In this document: piece by piece, positions 26,045-33,925 of the stretch | Position numbering within the stretch: the stretch's first letter is position 1 | How the letters are laid out: each line of letters starts with the position of its first letter | Assembly: GCA_045591925.1 (NCBI GenBank) | Contig: JAZNTW010000001.1 | Location: 62,001 to 126,000, forward strand | Origin: Firm-04 sp045591925 | GTDB lineage: Bacteria > Bacillota > Clostridia > Oscillospirales > Ruminococcaceae | DNA length: 64,000 nt | Direction: 5' to 3' | Position numbers and translations under genes: made by a program | The notes under the pieces: model-generated | What the model saw: only the letters and a program-made list of their open reading frames with translations | Database searches by the model: none | Told to the model about the DNA's origin: nothing

Positions 26045-26731
26045 ATGCTGACATTTCTCGGACGCGGATCTGCGTTCACCAAATCGCAAAACACTGCATA
26101 TTTCACGGACGGCGATGCCTTGATTTTAATTGACTGCGCGATGTCCGCGTTCCATGAATTATTGGAAAAGGGGATTACGCAGAAGAACATCTATGTTCTC
26201 GTGACGCATACCCACGGCGATCATGTCGGCGGTATCCCGATGCTGATTCACTGCGCAAAATATATGAGCGGCGCGTATGTGACTGTCATCGCACCGACAT
26301 CCGAGGTCGCGGATGATTTGGAATACCTGATCGGCAGACTCGATGGCTGCAATTCGACTGCGTATACGATCATTACAGCAGAGGAAACGGCGTTTGCGTG
26401 GCTGGTCGGGACAGTTCCGGTTCGTCATGCAGAACCGCTTGCCGGGCGCTGCTTCGGCTATCGTCTGCGCATTGACGGGACGGATGTGCTGTATACGGGC
26501 GATACATCGGAGCTTGCGCCGTTTCTGCCCTATCTGCATAACGGCGCGTATCTGTATACGGAGGCAGCCTGCTTTGAGAGCGGCGTGCATCTGTATATTG
26601 ACCGGATTCTGCCGGAGCTGAACCGTCTGACCGCAGAGGGCGTGCAGGTATATCTGATGCACCTCGATGATGAGGAGAAGATCGCGGAAAAGATCAAAGG
26701 TACGCGGCTCCAATTCGCACCGCTTGGCTGA
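26045..26731 (+). CDS. Metallo-beta-lactamase fold hydrolase
   Basis: The protein has 228 residues. The metal-binding HxHxDH motif is present as VTHTHGDHVGG, with further ligands likely at VRHAEPLAG, LYTGDTSELAPF and MHLDDEEK. It resembles the RNase Z-like branch, but lacks the extended exosite arm and cannot be assigned to tRNA processing. It is co-transcribed with maf and ends at the hairpin 26736-26768. The substrate is unknown. Confidence 0.85.
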   Translation: MLTFLGRGSAFTKSQNTAYFTDGDALILIDCAMSAFHELLEKGITQKNIYVLVTHTHGDHVGGIPMLIHCAKYMSGAYVTVIAPTSEVADDLEYLIGRLDGCNSTAYTIITAEETAFAWLVGTVPVRHAEPLAGRCFGYRLRIDGTDVLYTGDTSELAPFLPYLHNGAYLYTEAACFESGVHLYIDRILPELNRLTAEGVQVYLMHLDDEEKIAEKIKGTRLQFAPLG

Positions 26732-26735
26732 AAAA

Positions 26736-26768
26736 ATACCGCACAGGGCAGCGCGCCTTGTGCGGTAT
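26736..26768. terminator. Bidirectional terminator resembling a paired repeat end
   Basis: ATACCGCACAGGG, a 7-base loop, CCTTGTGCGGTAT, flanked by an A run on the left and TTTATT on the right. It ends both the maf/MBL transcript and the convergent XRE gene. Its arms match the terminal repeats of the MITE-like elements at 2506, 58075 and 62367. Confidence 0.8.
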
Positions 26769-26771
26769 GGT

Positions 26772-26987
26772 TTATTCTTCATCATCCTGCGTATACTCAA
26801 AGAGGTCGGCGGGCTGACAATCGAGTGCGCGGCAGATCGCGTTCATCGTCTCGAATTTGATGCCTTTCATCTTGCCGGTTTTGAGGTTTGAGAGATTCAC
26901 ATTGGTCATGCCGACAAGCTCTGCAAGCGTATTGAGCGACATTTTGCGGTCTGCCATCATGCGGTCGAGTCTGATGATAATTGCCAC
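26772..26987 (-). CDS. Small XRE-family transcriptional regulator (YozG-like)
   Basis: The protein has 71 residues and starts at GTG, 5 bases after AAAGGAGG. It is almost only a helix-turn-helix: LAELVGMTNVNLSNLKTGK, with IRALDCQPADLFEY-type ending (here ICRALDCQPADLFEY) common to the YozG/HTH_26 group. The gene begins 11 bases after a DUF2975 membrane protein gene, the usual partner of such regulators. It probably controls its own operon through the palindrome at 27535-27551. A second pair of the same kind lies at 52796-53473. Confidence 0.9.
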   Translation of the reverse strand: MAIIIRLDRMMADRKMSLNTLAELVGMTNVNLSNLKTGKMKGIKFETMNAICRALDCQPADLFEYTQDDEE

Positions 26988-26998
26988 GGTCGCCTCCT

Positions 26999-27445
26999 TT
27001 ACGCAATTTGATCCATGTCGTCCTGCAAAGCGTGACCATAGACAAAGATTTCGGAAAGAATGCCGATTACGATGCCGAGCAGCATCGTTGTCAGGGTGTG
27101 TCTGTCATCCAGATAAAGCGTAAAATGTTGCGATGCGATTCCGCGGAAAAAGCTGTCAATGATATCCGGCACGATTCCGGAGCACATGACGGTGATTGCA
27201 AGTATCTGCGTTTTGCGAATGACGGATTTGGCAAAGGGCTTGCCGCATTTGCGGATATCCAGAAAAATCAGACCTGTCAGCAGGAAAATGACAAAGAGAA
27301 ACAGATTGCTGCAGGCAGTGCCGGGCGTGCGCTGGATTGCTTTGAGGATTGCCGCGGCAGCAAAGATGCCGGAAAAGATCAGGGTACAGATTACATCAAA
27401 ACGGGTGCGCTTATTGAGTGCTTCAACATTTTTGTCTTGCATCAT
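26999..27445 (-). CDS. DUF2975-like membrane protein partnered with an XRE regulator
   Basis: The protein has 148 residues; the first ATG lies 5 and the second 8 bases after AGGAGG, so the exact start may be 27442. Four hydrophobic helices are predicted (about 20-40, 48-70, 82-105 and 118-140), the topology of DUF2975. Its stop overlaps the Shine-Dalgarno region of the XRE gene, so the two are coupled. Such pairs may act like membrane sequestration switches for the regulator, but that is inference. Confidence 0.8.
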   Translation of the reverse strand: MMQDKNVEALNKRTRFDVICTLIFSGIFAAAAILKAIQRTPGTACSNLFLFVIFLLTGLIFLDIRKCGKPFAKSVIRKTQILAITVMCSGIVPDIIDSFFRGIASQHFTLYLDDRHTLTTMLLGIVIGILSEIFVYGHALQDDMDQIA

Positions 27446-27498
27446 TCATACCTCCTAAAATCGGATGCGGATTTGTATTTGCATCCGTTGATGGTATG

Positions 27499-27551
27499 AG
27501 TATAGCATATAAATTAAAGAAAGTCAATAGATATTTAAAGAAACGCTTTAA
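27499..27551 (-). promoter_or_regulatory. Promoter and palindrome of the first DUF2975-XRE operon
   Basis: Minus strand: TTGACT (27522-27527), 17 bases ending in TGC, TATACT (27499-27504). A palindrome TTAAAG-5-CTTTAA (27535-27551) lies 7 bases upstream of the -35. The second DUF2975-XRE promoter (53506-53557) has the same layout with a different palindrome. Confidence 0.65.
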
Positions 27552-27644
27552 TAATTTATAGAAATGATAATGCAAAGCGTATGAAAAGCCTGCCATTTGT
27601 GCAGAATAGACAACGCTGCCCGCATGGAAAGCGTGGAAAACTAC

Positions 27645-27673
27645 TTGACAGATTGCGGATAATCCTGTAAAAT
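27645..27673 (+). promoter_or_regulatory. Promoter of the frameshifted gene and prfB
   Basis: TTGACA, 17 bases, TAAAAT. The first start codon follows at 27716. Confidence 0.8.
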
Positions 27674-27715
27674 AGTATATGTGAAATTGTGCGCTGTAAA
27701 TGGAGGACGGTTATC

Positions 27716-28145
27716 ATGCCGGATGTGAATGACGCATTGCGCAGCTATTTCGGCAAGATTCAATCGCCATCCTATTATGATTTGACAAGGGAGAGGCGTG
27801 CGGCGCAGTATGACCGCAGTTTGCTGGACAGCGTAGATGCAGGGGAATACATGATCCTGCGTTCGCAGCAGTCTGTGGAACAATCCTGCCGTGCAGCTTG
27901 CAGAGGGCTGGTGCTATATCGAGATCGGCGTCATCTCCTACAACTGGAGTTCTGTGGTGATGGAGCGCGACACGGGGCGCATTTTTGTCGAATGGAATTG
28001 GGCTGAGACCGGCGAAGATTTCATCCGCGACAGCAGAGGCTTTGAGGTCGAGGGGAATCTCTATCCGGAGCCGCTTGCGGCGCTGATCGGAGAACGAATG
28101 CCATACGCCGAACAGCGCATTTCTCCGAATATGATTACAACCTGA
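27716..28145 (+). pseudogene. Frameshifted gene of unknown function upstream of prfB
   Basis: A good start (GGAGG, ATG at 27716) opens a frame giving MPDVNDALRSYFGKIQSPSY and onward, but near 27862-27870 the natural continuation moves to the next frame. There, SLWNNPAVQLAEGWCYIEI follows smoothly and runs to a stop at 28145. Removing one base in that interval would give one 142-residue protein; in the first frame the reading continues as Cys/Arg-rich nonsense. The C-terminal part (VISYNWSSVVMERDTGRIF and FIRDSRGFEVEGNLYPEP) looks like a small soluble domain of unknown family. It is a recent pseudogene, a sequencing error or, less likely, programmed frameshifting. Confidence 0.65.
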
Positions 28146-28161
28146 GGAAAGGATAAGATAT

Positions 28162-29301
28162 ATGATATTATTGGAAGATATCAAGAATGAGCTTGTCAAT
28201 GCGCGGCCGGAGGTCAAGGAGCTTGGCGAGGTTTTGCAGATTGAACGTGCCAAGGCCGATCTCGGAGATTTGCGTATTCAGATGGAATACGAAGGCTTCT
28301 GGGATGACCACGAAAAGGCGCAGAAGATTACGCAGCGATGCAATACGCTGGAGCGTAAAATCGAAAACTATGAAAAGCTGAAATCCTTGCTAGAGGATAC
28401 GATTGAGCTGATTGAGCTTTCTCTGGAGGAGGGCGACGATTCTTCCAACGAGGAAATTCTTGCGGATGCAGAGACATTCAAGGCACAGCTTGAAGCGGAA
28501 ACCTTGAAGTCACTGCTGACCGGTGAGTATGACAATTCCAATGCGATTCTGACGCTGCACGCAGGCGCAGGCGGTACCGAGGCGCAGGATTGGTCGCAGA
28601 TGCTCTATCGTATGTATAATAAATATGCCGAGGGTCACGGCTTCAAGGTCGATTTGCTCGACTGGCTGGACGGCGATGAAGCAGGTATTAAGTCTGCATC
28701 GTTTATGGTTCAGGGCGAAAACGCATACGGCTTCCTGAAGTCTGAGGCAGGTGTACACCGTCTGGTGCGCGTTTCACCGTTTGACTCGTCCGGCAGACGA
28801 CATACATCCTTTGCAGCATTGGAGGTTATGCCGGAGCTTTCGGACGATGTTGAGGTCGAGATTCGCCCGGAGGATATCGAAATGCAGGTGTTCCGTTCCA
28901 GCGGCGCCGGCGGTCAGCATATCAACAAGACAAGCTCGGCAGTTCGCTTGAAGCATCTCCCGACAGGCATCGTGGTGTCTTGTCAGACGCAGCGTTCGCA
29001 GTTCCAGAACAAGGATTTTTGTATGAAGATGCTGCGTGCAAAGCTCGTTGAGATCAAGGAACGTGAGCATCTGGAAAAAATCTCCGATATCAAGGGCGAC
29101 CAGCTCAAGATCGAGTGGGGCAGCCAGATTCGCTCTTATGTGTTCATGCCGTATACGCTGGTTAAGGATCACCGCACAGGCTGCGAAAACGGCAATGTGC
29201 AGTCGGTTATGGACGGCAATCTCGATTCTTTCATCAATGCGTATCTGAAAGCACTGTCGCACGGTACGCTGAAAGCAGGCGCAGCGTCTGCTGACGAATA
29301 A
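28162..29301 (+). CDS. prfB: Peptide chain release factor 2
   Basis: The protein has 379 residues. The stop-codon recognition tripeptide SPF (VRVSPFDSSGRRHTS) identifies RF2, and GGQ lies in SSGAGGQHINKTSSAVRL. It releases finished proteins at UGA and UAA. The whole gene is a single open frame: there is no internal UGA and upstream CUU slippery site near codon 25, so the autoregulatory programmed frameshift common in RF2 genes is absent. It follows the frameshifted gene by 16 bases on the same transcript. Confidence 0.96.
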   Translation: MILLEDIKNELVNARPEVKELGEVLQIERAKADLGDLRIQMEYEGFWDDHEKAQKITQRCNTLERKIENYEKLKSLLEDTIELIELSLEEGDDSSNEEILADAETFKAQLEAETLKSLLTGEYDNSNAILTLHAGAGGTEAQDWSQMLYRMYNKYAEGHGFKVDLLDWLDGDEAGIKSASFMVQGENAYGFLKSEAGVHRLVRVSPFDSSGRRHTSFAALEVMPELSDDVEVEIRPEDIEMQVFRSSGAGGQHINKTSSAVRLKHLPTGIVVSCQTQRSQFQNKDFCMKMLRAKLVEIKEREHLEKISDIKGDQLKIEWGSQIRSYVFMPYTLVKDHRTGCENGNVQSVMDGNLDSFINAYLKALSHGTLKAGAASADE

Positions 29302-29339
29302 TATTGATTCGGTAAAATCTAAATATACAGGAATGAGAG

Positions 29340-29376
29340 GTCGTTAAAATCAGCGAAAACACGCGGTTTTAACGAC
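29340..29376 (+). terminator. Hairpin downstream of prfB
   Basis: GTCGTTAAAA and TTTTAACGAC form a perfect 10-bp stem, followed by TTATCTTCTCGTTT. It is probably the prfB terminator although the T tail is interrupted. Confidence 0.55.
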
Positions 29377-29469
29377 TTATCTTCTCGTTTGGGAAAAGCA
29401 TATTGACAGAATGCGCGGAATCAAAGTCCGAATGTCAAATGCAATGCGATATGGGGAAAGGAGTATCAT

Positions 29470-29985
29470 TTGAAAAAGCAATATCTGGAGATCGGAAAGA
29501 TCGTGAATGTTCATGGCTTGGGCGGAATGGTCAAGGTCATGCCTTGGTGCGACAGCGCCGAGTTTCTCAGCGAATTTGAAACGCTCTACCGCGGAAAAGA
29601 GCATACCCCAATGGAGATCGAGCGTGCCGCAGTCCAGAAAAATATGGTGCTGATGAAGTTTGTCGGTGTGGATACGCCCGAGGCTGCAAATGCGCTGCGC
29701 AATGCGGTGCTGTATATGAATCGTGAGGATGTCGAGCTGGATGACGACACGTATTTTATTCAGGATTTACTGGGAATGCGCGTCATTGACGCTGACAACG
29801 GCAGGGAGTATGGCAAGCTGCATGAGGTTCTGCAAACCGGTGCGAATGATGTTTACGAGGTGGAATCGCCGGATGGGAAAATGCTGCTCGTGCCGGTGAT
29901 TCCGGATGTTGTGCTGAATGTCGATTTTGAAACGGATACCATTACCATCCGACCGCTGAAGGGATTGTTTGACGATGCAGATTGA
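29470..29985 (+). CDS. rimM: 16S rRNA processing protein RimM
   Basis: The protein has 171 residues. A TTG start at 29470 follows AAAGGAG; it gives MKKQYLEIGKIVNVHGLGG, the RimM N-terminal signature. The C-terminal PRC-barrel half contains GANDVYEVESPDGKMLLVP and IPDVVLNVDFETDTITI. It assists maturation of the 30S head, binding S19. It overlaps trmD by 11 bases, the conserved bacterial pairing. Confidence 0.95.
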   Translation: MKKQYLEIGKIVNVHGLGGMVKVMPWCDSAEFLSEFETLYRGKEHTPMEIERAAVQKNMVLMKFVGVDTPEAANALRNAVLYMNREDVELDDDTYFIQDLLGMRVIDADNGREYGKLHEVLQTGANDVYEVESPDGKMLLVPVIPDVVLNVDFETDTITIRPLKGLFDDAD

Positions 29986-30673
29986 GATAGCGACACTGTT
30001 TCCGGAGATGTGCGAGGCGGTGCTCTCCGAAAGTATTATCGGCAGAGCGCGCGCAAAGGGCGCGATTACCGTAAATTGCCACCAGATTCGCGCATATACA
30101 AAAGACAAGCATAACCGTGTGGACGATTCGCCGTTTGGCGGCGGCATGGGCATGGTCATGCAGGCGCAGCCGATCTATGACTGCTGGCAGGCAGTTCGCG
30201 CACAGTCTGAATTGCCGTTACATACAATATATCTGTCCCCGAAAGGCAAAGTGCTGACGCAGCAGCGTGTGCGTGAGCTTGCGGAGCTGCCGCGGCTGTT
30301 TCTGCTTTGCGGACATTATGAGGGAATCGACCAGCGCGTGATTGATAAAATTGTCGATGAGGAGATCTCGATCGGGGATTATGTTGTCACGGGCGGCGAG
30401 CTTCCGGCGCTCATTCTGACCGATGCGGTGGCGCGGATGTGTGAGAATGTGCTGCCGTCGCCGGATGCTTATGAGGATGAAAGCCATTTTCATGGGCTTC
30501 TGGAATACCCACAGTATACCAGACCGGAGATCTGGGAGGGCGAGGCAGTTCCCCCTGTTTTACTCAGCGGACATCACAAGAATATTGCACAATGGCGTAC
30601 CGAGCAGAGCCTTGAGATCACCCGAAACCGGCGTCCGGACCTTTGGGCAAAATGGTCAAAGAACAATAGTTGA
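29975..30673 (+). CDS. trmD: tRNA (guanine37-N1)-methyltransferase
   Basis: The protein has 232 residues. The SPOUT trefoil-knot motifs are clear: LLCGHYEGIDQRV and EISIGDYVVTGGELPAL; the substrate-binding VDDSPFGGGMGMVMQ is also present. It methylates G37 of tRNAs with SAM and so prevents +1 frameshifts. The ATG at 29975 lies inside the end of rimM, so translation is coupled. Confidence 0.97.
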   Translation: MQIEIATLFPEMCEAVLSESIIGRARAKGAITVNCHQIRAYTKDKHNRVDDSPFGGGMGMVMQAQPIYDCWQAVRAQSELPLHTIYLSPKGKVLTQQRVRELAELPRLFLLCGHYEGIDQRVIDKIVDEEISIGDYVVTGGELPALILTDAVARMCENVLPSPDAYEDESHFHGLLEYPQYTRPEIWEGEAVPPVLLSGHHKNIAQWRTEQSLEITRNRRPDLWAKWSKNNS

Positions 30674-30705
30674 ATCCGTGTTTGGCAGTTTTGACAAATT
30701 GTTTT

Positions 30706-30740
30706 GTTGAAAACTGTTCACACCACCAATGGTTTTCAAC
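30706..30740 (+). terminator. Hairpin downstream of trmD
   Basis: GTTGAAAAC and GTTTTCAAC enclose a 17-base loop; AATTTATTTT follows. This is the likely end of rimM-trmD. Confidence 0.6.
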
Positions 30741-30843
30741 AATTTATTTTCGTGAAAGTGACCAAACAGGGCGGCATTCTATTCCCTTGAATGTAGCATA
30801 GGGTAGAATTTTACGGACTTACATGGATTTTGTGTAGAAAAGA

Positions 30844-30872
30844 GATTGACGAAACGGAAATAAAACAGTATA
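30844..30872 (+). promoter_or_regulatory. Promoter of the HPr gene
   Basis: TTGACG, 17 bases, TATAAT. Confidence 0.8.
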
Positions 30873-30878
30873 ATAATA

Positions 30879-31133
30879 GCATGGTTCCGTGAATAACAAA
30901 AGCGTTTGGGATTTGAAATATCACTTTGCGTTATACGAACTGTATATATGACATGGCTGGAAATCGGACTGCGAGGCTGGTCAGGCAGAAACGAGCAGGC
31001 GGTACGCAGCACAAACGGTCAATCCGCTTTTGGGGCAGCGATTTTAGTCCGTGTGGGACGGAGCGATTACGGATCATAATTCAGATTGACCGAAATTGGG
31101 TTTTTTATGAAAATCATAAAGGAGAGAAAGTTT
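30879..31133 (+). promoter_or_regulatory. Unusually long 5' leader of the HPr mRNA
   Basis: About 255 bases separate the predicted start of transcription from the HPr start codon. The region has no convincing reading frame of its own, and includes small stems such as TCCGTGTGGGACGGA. No known riboswitch signature was recognised. It could hold a regulatory RNA, or a second promoter near the gene. Confidence 0.35.
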
Positions 31134-31406
31134 ATGTGTATTAAAGATGTCATGGTTCAGAATCAGGTAGGACTCCATGCGCGTCCGGCTACATTCTTCA
31201 TTCAGAAGGCAAACGAGTTCCGTTCTGCAATCTGGATCGAGAAGGAAGACCGTCGTGTGAATGCAAAGTCTCTGCTTGGCATCCTTTCACTGGGTATTGT
31301 TGGCGGTACTGCAATCCGCATTATTGCTGACGGCACAGATGAGGAGCAGGCAGTTGCATCGTTGGTGGCACTCGTTGACAGTGGCTTCAGCGACGAGAGC
31401 CGTTAA
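31134..31406 (+). CDS. ptsH: HPr-family phosphocarrier protein
   Basis: The protein has 90 residues; GGAGAG precedes the ATG at 31134. The active-site histidine is His15 in GLHARPA, and Ser46 in NAKSLLGILSLGI matches the HPr kinase site. It would carry phosphate from enzyme I to PTS permeases and, as HPr(Ser-P), act in carbon catabolite control through CcpA. No other PTS gene is nearby. The N-terminal MCIKDVMVQ is longer and more Met-rich than in classical HPr, so a regulatory Crh-like role is possible, but His15 argues for phosphotransfer. Confidence 0.9.
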   Translation: MCIKDVMVQNQVGLHARPATFFIQKANEFRSAIWIEKEDRRVNAKSLLGILSLGIVGGTAIRIIADGTDEEQAVASLVALVDSGFSDESR

Positions 31407-31500
31407 TTCTCCATAAGCTGATCATCTATCGCAATTCTCTGAGGAGATTTGCGCCATCGCAGCGTTCCTGACTGAGCTGCATAGAATTCAAATGACAGAA

Positions 31501-31530
31501 GGGGCGTTTCATAGCGAAGCGCCCCTTTTT
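31501..31530 (+). terminator. Terminator of the HPr gene
   Basis: GGGGCGTTTC and GAAGCGCCCC followed by TTTTT. Confidence 0.9.
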
Positions 31531-31592
31531 GTTTTTCATATTTTACATTTTGCCGCGGTGACGGTTCCGATTGGGATGCGTCTGCGCGTGCG

Positions 31593-32816
31593 TTACGCTG
31601 CGGAGGCCGCAAGAGAAGCAGTCTGCGCATACATATTTTCGGCAAAAATGCCGTAGCCTCTGGTTGGGTCGCGCACAAAAACATGGGTGACAGCGCCGAT
31701 CAATCTGCCGTTTTGCAGAATCGGGCTTCCACTCATGCCCTGCACGATGCCGCCGGCGTGTTCCAGAAGCCGAGGGTCTGTGACATGAATCACAAGATTC
31801 CGAAATGCGGCGTCCTCACCGCGAATTTCTTCGATTTCAATGCTGTAGGGCTGCGGAGACGCGCCGTTGAGCGTTGTATACATGACGGCTTTGCCGTGAG
31901 AAACGTCTTGACGGAAGCCAAGCGGAACAGATAGCTGCTTTTGCGGCGGCTGAGTGAGTGTTCCGAAGATGCCGCAGGACGTATTGGCTGAGAGCGTTCC
32001 GATGCTTTGTCCGATATCGAATCTGCCGAGCAGCTCGCCGGGCTTTCCGGCATGACCGGAGACAATATCGCGCACGGAAACCGAGATGACATCGCCGGAA
32101 GCAAGCGGTATCTGTGAGCCGGTATCAGCGTCACAGACTGCGTGACCAAGTCCCGCAAAGGAAATCTGTCCACCATGATTGACGCCCGTGTAATAGGTGA
32201 CAGTGCCGATTCCTGCGGTGCTGTCGCGTACCCACATACCGGTCAGCCAGCGCCGTGTTTCCGAGCCATATACCGGCTGTACGGAAACCGTTTTCACGAC
32301 ATTTTCATGCCGGACAACAACAGAAACGGCTTTGCCGCCGGATTCCGCAACTGCCTGCTGAATATCATCATTGCAGCTGATGCGTTTGCCATTGACGGAT
32401 TCAATGATATCACCTGTCCGAATGCCGGCGTCTGCCGCAGGACAACGGCTGCCATCTGGTGCTTGTACCTCAGTCAGTGAAATGACCATGACGCCATCCA
32501 TGAGCATCCGGATGCCAAAGGGTTCACCGCCGACCCAGACGTTTGCAGGTCCGAGCGGTGTGAGGGAAACGGTTTTTACCGGGAACATTCCAAATAGTCG
32601 GAGTTCAGCTTCTTGTCCATGCGGAACGGCAGGCGTTCGATGGGAAAATGTGACCGGCAGCGCCGTTGCAACGGAAATCGGGCGGTCTGCATCCGTATAA
32701 AAATGATCCGGCAGACTGTGTGCATAAAACTGCACGGTGCCGCAAAGACTCATCAGAGATGCGGCAATGCAGACGATAATCCGGCGCAGCCTGAAATAAT
32801 GACAGCGAAAAAACAT
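31593..32816 (-). CDS. spoIVB: SpoIVB-type sporulation serine peptidase (S55)
   Basis: The protein has 407 residues; the start at 32816 follows AGGAAGG. One N-terminal membrane anchor (about 10-30) is followed by a PDZ domain (about 100-185, with AGIRTGDIIESVNGK) and the S55 peptidase: MWVRDSTAGIGTVTYY, His225 in FAGLGHAVCDADTG, Asp347 and the GMSGSPI serine motif near 362-364. In Bacillus it is secreted from the forespore and cleaves SpoIVFA, triggering sigma-K activation. On the minus strand CATAATA (32873-32879), like a sigma-G -10 element, lies about 57 bases before the start; a matching -35 is not clear. It is inverted relative to spo0A, unlike the usual order. Confidence 0.92.
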   Translation of the reverse strand: MFFRCHYFRLRRIIVCIAASLMSLCGTVQFYAHSLPDHFYTDADRPISVATALPVTFSHRTPAVPHGQEAELRLFGMFPVKTVSLTPLGPANVWVGGEPFGIRMLMDGVMVISLTEVQAPDGSRCPAADAGIRTGDIIESVNGKRISCNDDIQQAVAESGGKAVSVVVRHENVVKTVSVQPVYGSETRRWLTGMWVRDSTAGIGTVTYYTGVNHGGQISFAGLGHAVCDADTGSQIPLASGDVISVSVRDIVSGHAGKPGELLGRFDIGQSIGTLSANTSCGIFGTLTQPPQKQLSVPLGFRQDVSHGKAVMYTTLNGASPQPYSIEIEEIRGEDAAFRNLVIHVTDPRLLEHAGGIVQGMSGSPILQNGRLIGAVTHVFVRDPTRGYGIFAENMYAQTASLAASAA

Positions 32817-32967
32817 GAACAACCTTCCTCTCTGCGGAATTCGAAATGCTGCTTGTTCGTTCCGCATGAGGTTATTATGCGCAGAACATGAAGCGGCAAA
32901 CTTCAAAAATGCAGTCAATATTTTTTCCGGAAGATGTAACGGTATCAAATGGAACTGGAGGAACGAT

Positions 32968-33645
32968 ATGGAAGCATACGGGATGACCTCGGTTGGTGCG
33001 GTGCTGAAAGCTCTGTGCAATGATGTGCAGCGATTCGGGCAAGCGGACGGCAGCTGGTGTATGTACACTGCCGAAACGGCTGCGTTTGCGCCGGATACGC
33101 CCTGTTATCTTGCGGATTCCCCCTGCATGGGAGATATGGGACTTGTGCTGCTGCCGCAGGAAGCAGTGCGCCATGGGATGTCTGCCTATATTACCGATAC
33201 CCTGCTCTGCGATGTAGTTTCCGAGGTGCTTTCCTATCGGAATCAGGTGGATGAAAAAACACTTGTAGATACGCTGAATTATTATCTGGAATACGACCTG
33301 TTTCCGCTGCAAAACGGAAAAATGCTGCATCAGCTCGATGAAATTTTGTGCGGATATCAGTCGGAATACGGGCTTCAGGTGCTGCGCGGCATTTTGATGG
33401 AGCCTGCCTGTGATTTGTCGCTTGCACTGGAAATATTTTATCGCGTCGGCGGATTTGATTTTTTGGAGGACAATCGGAAAGCGCTCGATACAGAGGCGCT
33501 GGTGCTGCTCAATACATTATATCATCAGATTGCGACTGGGAAATACAGAAGCGCGATGCGGCATTATGAAATTCCGCTGACAAAGATTCAGCGATACAAG
33601 CTGGAGCGCAGACAGATTCCGGCAGTATTTTTGACAGACCTCTGA
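32968..33645 (+). CDS. Hypothetical protein between spoIVB and spo0A
   Basis: The protein has 225 residues; GGAGG precedes the ATG at 32968. It is soluble, has no signal peptide and contains no recognised motif. Cysteines are spread through the first half; the C-terminus is basic (MRHYEIPLTKIQRYKLERRQIP). It is divergent from spoIVB (151 bases) and 280 bases upstream of spo0A on the same strand. Its position suggests a possible sporulation link, without other support. Confidence 0.75.
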   Translation: MEAYGMTSVGAVLKALCNDVQRFGQADGSWCMYTAETAAFAPDTPCYLADSPCMGDMGLVLLPQEAVRHGMSAYITDTLLCDVVSEVLSYRNQVDEKTLVDTLNYYLEYDLFPLQNGKMLHQLDEILCGYQSEYGLQVLRGILMEPACDLSLALEIFYRVGGFDFLEDNRKALDTEALVLLNTLYHQIATGKYRSAMRHYEIPLTKIQRYKLERRQIPAVFLTDL

Positions 33646-33830
33646 ACGATTGAAACAATGGCTGTATGTTCCTTGCTTCTCTCTGATGATGCAGAAATCG
33701 TCCCGGCACGCCCGACAAATGCAGTCATACCTCGACAGGATTTCCAAAGTCTCTACAAAATATACATTTCCAAAATGATGAAATTCAAGTAAATACGTTG
33801 ATATTGATGGTTTCCAAACAATGTGCTTTT

Positions 33831-33896
33831 TTCGACAGAATTGGTATTTCTTCGTGGTTCTTCGCTCTTGCATTTGTGTTTCATGCGTGATAAAAT
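33831..33896 (+). promoter_or_regulatory. spo0A promoter with a candidate 0A box
   Basis: TTGCAT (33868-33873), 17 bases, TAAAAT (33891-33896). TTCGACA at 33831-33837 is the exact complement of the Spo0A box TGTCGAA and lies about 30 bases upstream of the -35; a 6-of-7 match CTCGACA lies at 33731. Autoregulation by Spo0A is plausible. Confidence 0.6.
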
Positions 33897-33925
33897 GGAA
33901 ACATAATGCAAAAGGAGGTTGAACC

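Noticed and set aside
30926..31144. 72-codon open frame in the HPr leader
   Set aside because: No ribosome binding site, low-quality Arg/Ile/Thr-rich translation and overlap with the true ptsH start.
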